Position numbers and translations under genes: made by a program. A stretch of 64,000 nt of DNA, from the NCBI GenBank assembly GCA_008080735.1, contig SHMW01000011.1, positions 23,085 to 87,084 of the forward strand, given 5' to 3'. This stretch comes from Promethearchaeota archaeon (GTDB lineage Archaea; Asgardarchaeota; Lokiarchaeia; Sigyniarchaeales; SOKP01). This document shows, in pieces, positions 60,557 through 64,000 of this stretch. The notes under the pieces are model-generated. The model was given only the letters and a program-made list of their open reading frames with translations. It made no database searches and had not been told where the DNA came from. Each line of letters starts with the position of its first letter. The first letter of the stretch is position 1.

Positions 60557-60912
60557 ATTATTCTACCAATTTTTCTTGTTATTTTTAATATATATCAAAC
60601 ATATCTTTTAAACCATTTGAAAGAGATGAGGGAATCTCAAAAAATTACCAATTTTTTAAAACCCCGAATCCCTCAAATTTGTCATGTTCGCATGGTATAT
60701 TTCATCATATACCAGTTAAACTCAATATATTATTGAACATGATCGTATTTATTTCTTACGCTTTTGGAATATAAAAGGTTTACGCTTTTCAAAAAAATAG
60801 GGGGAACACTTTCCCACGATTTCATCAAGATAATCATAGCTTAATTCTTGTACGTTTTTTTCCAATTTGGTGATATTTTTAATAAATGAAATTTATTCAA
60901 ATAAGTTTTCAT

Positions 60913-60930
60913 AGTGTGATTTTTCACACT
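60913..60930. promoter_or_regulatory. Perfect 7-bp palindrome upstream of the FrhB-like gene
   Basis: agtgtga tttt tcacact, about 70 bp upstream of ATG 61002. Confidence 0.4.
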
Positions 60931-61001
60931 TATTTTCGCAATTTATTTAACGAATTTTTAATTTCATTATTCAAGATATACTAACTCAAAATTGTGAAAT
61001 T

Positions 61002-61943
61002 ATGAAAGTAGAAAAATCAAGTCAAGATCTTGAAAGTGAAGTTATATTTGCTGGTTTGTGTATTCATTGTGGAAGTTGTAATGCATTCTGCCCACATATG
61101 GCATTTAGTGAAGAGACGGGGCAAGCTTATGTAGTCGATGAATGTGCTGAAACAGTTGGCTTATGTTATAATGCATGTCCACGCTCATTTTTACCTGTGA
61201 GTGAAATCGAAAAACGATTTTTCGGAGAGACCCGAGTTGATTTGGGAGTAGGGGTTTACAAGGACATTATCCAAGTTAAGTCCGCGAATAAAGATGAGAT
61301 CTTATTTAATCTTGTCCAAGCGGCATTTGATGAAGGCGCAGTAGAACATATGGTATTGGGAGAACAAAAAAGCAAGAAACCTCCTGTTGCTTTCCCTGTT
61401 GTAGTGGATGGCCCTAAAGACGCGAAAAAATATATCCCTTCAAGCACTATGGAAAATGCGGGTCCGTTAATTACGGGCATCGGACAAGCGTACTTAGATA
61501 AGAAAAAGAATGTGGGAATTATTGCGAATCCATGCCATCTTCAAGGCTTAGCAAAGCTACTTACCAACGATTTCAATACGGGCGCCCGAGAAACCGTCTC
61601 GCTTAAGATTGCATATGCGTGTTCTTCAGGTGGGATGGCAGGATGCCGCTATTGTACCGATTTCTCTGGAGAATTCTCAGATGTCTCATACTCTCCATGG
61701 GGTGCTCCAAAAGGAGAAGCCCTGCTCATCATTAGAACTGAATTGGGAAAGAAGGTTGTTGACGCCGCCGTAAAAAGTAAATTACTTGAAATAACTGAAA
61801 AGAATCCAGATCTGAGCGAAATGAAAAAATTCTTGAATAAGAAGCGCAAGAAAAATTTCAAGACGCTCATTGGAGATTCAATCATCGCAGCAAAATATCT
61901 GGAGCTAAACCTCGAAGAACTGGAAGAACTCCTCGGGGAATAA
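61002..61943 (+). CDS. Coenzyme F420 hydrogenase/dehydrogenase beta subunit (FrhB-like)
   Basis: Fe-S motifs CIHCGSCNAFCPH and CYNACPRS; IIANPCHLQGLAKL; GCRYCTDFSGEFSDVSYSPWGAP. Confidence 0.92.
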   Translation: MKVEKSSQDLESEVIFAGLCIHCGSCNAFCPHMAFSEETGQAYVVDECAETVGLCYNACPRSFLPVSEIEKRFFGETRVDLGVGVYKDIIQVKSANKDEILFNLVQAAFDEGAVEHMVLGEQKSKKPPVAFPVVVDGPKDAKKYIPSSTMENAGPLITGIGQAYLDKKKNVGIIANPCHLQGLAKLLTNDFNTGARETVSLKIAYACSSGGMAGCRYCTDFSGEFSDVSYSPWGAPKGEALLIIRTELGKKVVDAAVKSKLLEITEKNPDLSEMKKFLNKKRKKNFKTLIGDSIIAAKYLELNLEELEELLGE

Positions 61944-62082
61944 ACCCTCAAATTTGTTCATTCTCCTTACTTTATTTTTTTAATCTCTTTTATATATCTT
62001 ACCTTGTCTATTTAAAATTGAGGGCTATCAATATAACAAATTCCATAGAATTAGTTTAAGTTTAATAGCTCTTAGTTATACA

Positions 62083-62652
62083 TTAGAGTGAAATTTCTTG
62101 TTTATGAATAATTCTGTGAGTCAAATTCTCAAAAACTTCTTGTATATTATACCCTGTTTTTGAAGAAGTTTCAAAAAAGGCGTCAATGTTGTATTCTTCT
62201 TGAAATTCTTTCGCATCTTCTCGGCTGACGACGCGCTTTTCATCGCCGAGATCGTGTTTACAACCCACTAATACAAAGACGGGATTTGAATGTTCATCAA
62301 TAATGTTATACCACTCTTTCAAATTATTGAATGTGGATCGACGTGCGATATCATAACAGAGGAGCACGCCTTTTGCTCCTCGAGAATAATTAGGTAAGAA
62401 AAATCGGAATCGTTTCTCACCCGCAAAGTCCCATAATTGAAGGATGATCTTTTTATTCTTGATATTGACAGAATGTGTGGCTAAATCTGTACCGATGGTA
62501 ATCTTTTGTTCGATATATTTTCCCGTTAGTAAGCGCTTAACCAGTGTCGTCTTTCCGACCCCTCCATCACCGATAATACACACCTTGAATAAAAGTTTTC
62601 TCGAAGGAACTGTTTCTCTTGTCTCCTCACCATTCATATTGGAAGAACTCAC
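62083..62652 (-). CDS. Rab/Ras-like small GTPase
   Basis: CIIGDGGVGKTTLVKRLL (G1), TIGTDL (G2), LQLWDFAGEKRF (G3), VGCKHDLG (variant G4), ETSSKTG (G5). Confidence 0.9.
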   Translation of the reverse strand: MSSSNMNGEETRETVPSRKLLFKVCIIGDGGVGKTTLVKRLLTGKYIEQKITIGTDLATHSVNIKNKKIILQLWDFAGEKRFRFFLPNYSRGAKGVLLCYDIARRSTFNNLKEWYNIIDEHSNPVFVLVGCKHDLGDEKRVVSREDAKEFQEEYNIDAFFETSSKTGYNIQEVFENLTHRIIHKQEISL

Positions 62653-62781
62653 TTAAATTTGCTTGTTGCTATTTAACTATTTATATAAAAAATGATATAA
62701 AAATTTTTTTAGCTATATTGCTAAAACGCCGAAATTCAGTATTTTTTTACAAATTATATAAATTAAAATCAAAAGTTAAAT

Positions 62782-63669
62782 TTATTCTAAATTTGACTCT
62801 TTTAAAAGCTTTTTATTAAGCATTCTTAGTTGTTCTAAAATGAGTAGACGCAAATTTTTAGGAACTTTATCTAGAAGTTCAAATAATTTATCGGGTTTTA
62901 TTTGATTGATATTTCTGTATACCAAATAGAGCAGTAATACGGTGATAAATGGGGAGGCAATCAATATCAAGAATACAAAATAGTGTAAATAGAGAGGTGG
63001 CGAACTCTCGAGACCAGACCCAGGGAGATCGTAGCTAAAGCCTGGCATTCCTCCAAAATATGTAAATAAAGTTAATATGAGATTTAAAAACGTGAGAGCA
63101 AGGAATGAATATAGACTAATATATGTAATATGTTTGAAAAAGTTGATGTCCAAGAATTCTATTAAGTTATCATAGACTTCGACTTTTCGGGTTAATTCTT
63201 CAGTTCCTCTCTCAATTTCAACTTTAATTTGACAATACTTCCAAATATCAATAAAAATCCAGAAAAAGGTAAAATTGTAGATAAATATAAAGAGTATGAC
63301 AAAGAAAACACTATAATTATCAATTAATTGAGGGTGATATAATGATTCTGCTCCAATCCAAAACAGGAAAATTTGTAAGAGCAAGGCAGAGAATATAAAT
63401 CGATTAGCATGTTTTCTTTCTGACCCTAATGGACTATAAGAGACAGGACTGTCTTGAAATTTGGTACGCCATTTATTTTCATCCACCAGTCTGAAAAAAA
63501 ACCCAATTAAAAATGTCATTAGTGGAAACAATAGTAACAAGAAATTATTCCATTCTTGCGAGATAGTAAATAGAAATAAACTTACGAATAAGATTAAATC
63601 TCTCATTGTTCGTTCAGAAAATATTTGTCTTATTGATAAGTATGGGGCGAGACTTTCTTGATTATTCAT
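62782..63669 (-). CDS. Multi-pass membrane protein, unknown
   Basis: 295 aa with several hydrophobic helices. Confidence 0.65.
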   Translation of the reverse strand: MNNQESLAPYLSIRQIFSERTMRDLILFVSLFLFTISQEWNNFLLLLFPLMTFLIGFFFRLVDENKWRTKFQDSPVSYSPLGSERKHANRFIFSALLLQIFLFWIGAESLYHPQLIDNYSVFFVILFIFIYNFTFFWIFIDIWKYCQIKVEIERGTEELTRKVEVYDNLIEFLDINFFKHITYISLYSFLALTFLNLILTLFTYFGGMPGFSYDLPGSGLESSPPLYLHYFVFLILIASPFITVLLLYLVYRNINQIKPDKLFELLDKVPKNLRLLILEQLRMLNKKLLKESNLE

Positions 63670-63751
63670 ATTAGATACACGGTCTTTTAAAAGAATACAA
63701 ATTTTTATTTACTCTATTGTAATGCATTTGGAGTGCACATCTCTTTTGACC

Positions 63752-64000
63752 TCAACACTTTCGTGAATCGGTATTATTTAGTACTACTACACATAGGCAG
63801 TTTGAGTCATTGCTAAAAAACTTTTGGGACTCATTTGATACCTTTGTGGCTTGATCTTGCTTTTGTTTACCCTTTCTTTCCTTTTTACCTCTTTTGTGGG
63901 GTGCCCGTTTGAGGGGGAAAACCTTATGGGTGGGGTTATGATAAATTTGGTAACCTTTTGCCTTGCTTGATCGGGTAGGCGTTTGCGAGGATTGGAAACC
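63752..64000 (-). CDS. Possible C-terminal part of a CDS running off the right edge (partial)
   Basis: 82 codons without a stop from the edge to TGA (63754-63752): GFQSSQTPTRSSKAKGYQIYHNPTHKVFPLKRAPHKRGKKERKGKQKQDQATKVSNESQKFFSNDSNCLCVVVLNNTDSRKC*; purine-rich on this strand. Confidence 0.35.
   Translation of the reverse strand, partial: GFQSSQTPTRSSKAKGYQIYHNPTHKVFPLKRAPHKRGKKERKGKQKQDQATKVSNESQKFFSNDSNCLCVVVLNNTDSRKC

Overview
AT-rich, gene-dense archaeal window of about 55 protein-coding genes, most consistent with an Asgard (Lokiarchaeia-like) genome. The evidence for this is Rag/Gtr-like and Rab/Ras-like small GTPases, TFB, archaemetzincin, tetrahydromethanopterin C1 enzymes (Ftr, Mtd, Mch) and an FrhB-like protein. 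No rRNA, tRNA or CRISPR array was recognised by eye. Main themes: (1) an acyl-CoA/redox island at about 0.3-23.5 kb (CrtI-like oxidoreductase, 2Fe-2S reductase, SCP2, AOR, Fe-ADH, acyl-CoA ligase, crotonase, BKACE, acyl-CoA dehydrogenase) with two copies of a thiolase-thiolase-DUF35-DUF35 module, whose four thiolases lack the canonical GHP histidine and mostly lack the catalytic Cys; (2) a thiolase reading frame broken by an in-frame TAA inside a 7-bp-stem hairpin; (3) a gene frameshifted by an exact 8-bp tandem duplication; (4) a presenilin-like intramembrane aspartyl protease, hidden as a generic membrane ORF; (5) a Pelota/eRF1-like small protein next to mch; (6) an MTA phosphorylase with an inserted zinc-ribbon-like loop next to adenine phosphoribosyltransferase; (7) a small HTH-like ORF missed by the ORF track that appears to use an ATT start behind a Shine-Dalgarno-like sequence. 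All calls come from reading the sequence; no database search was run.
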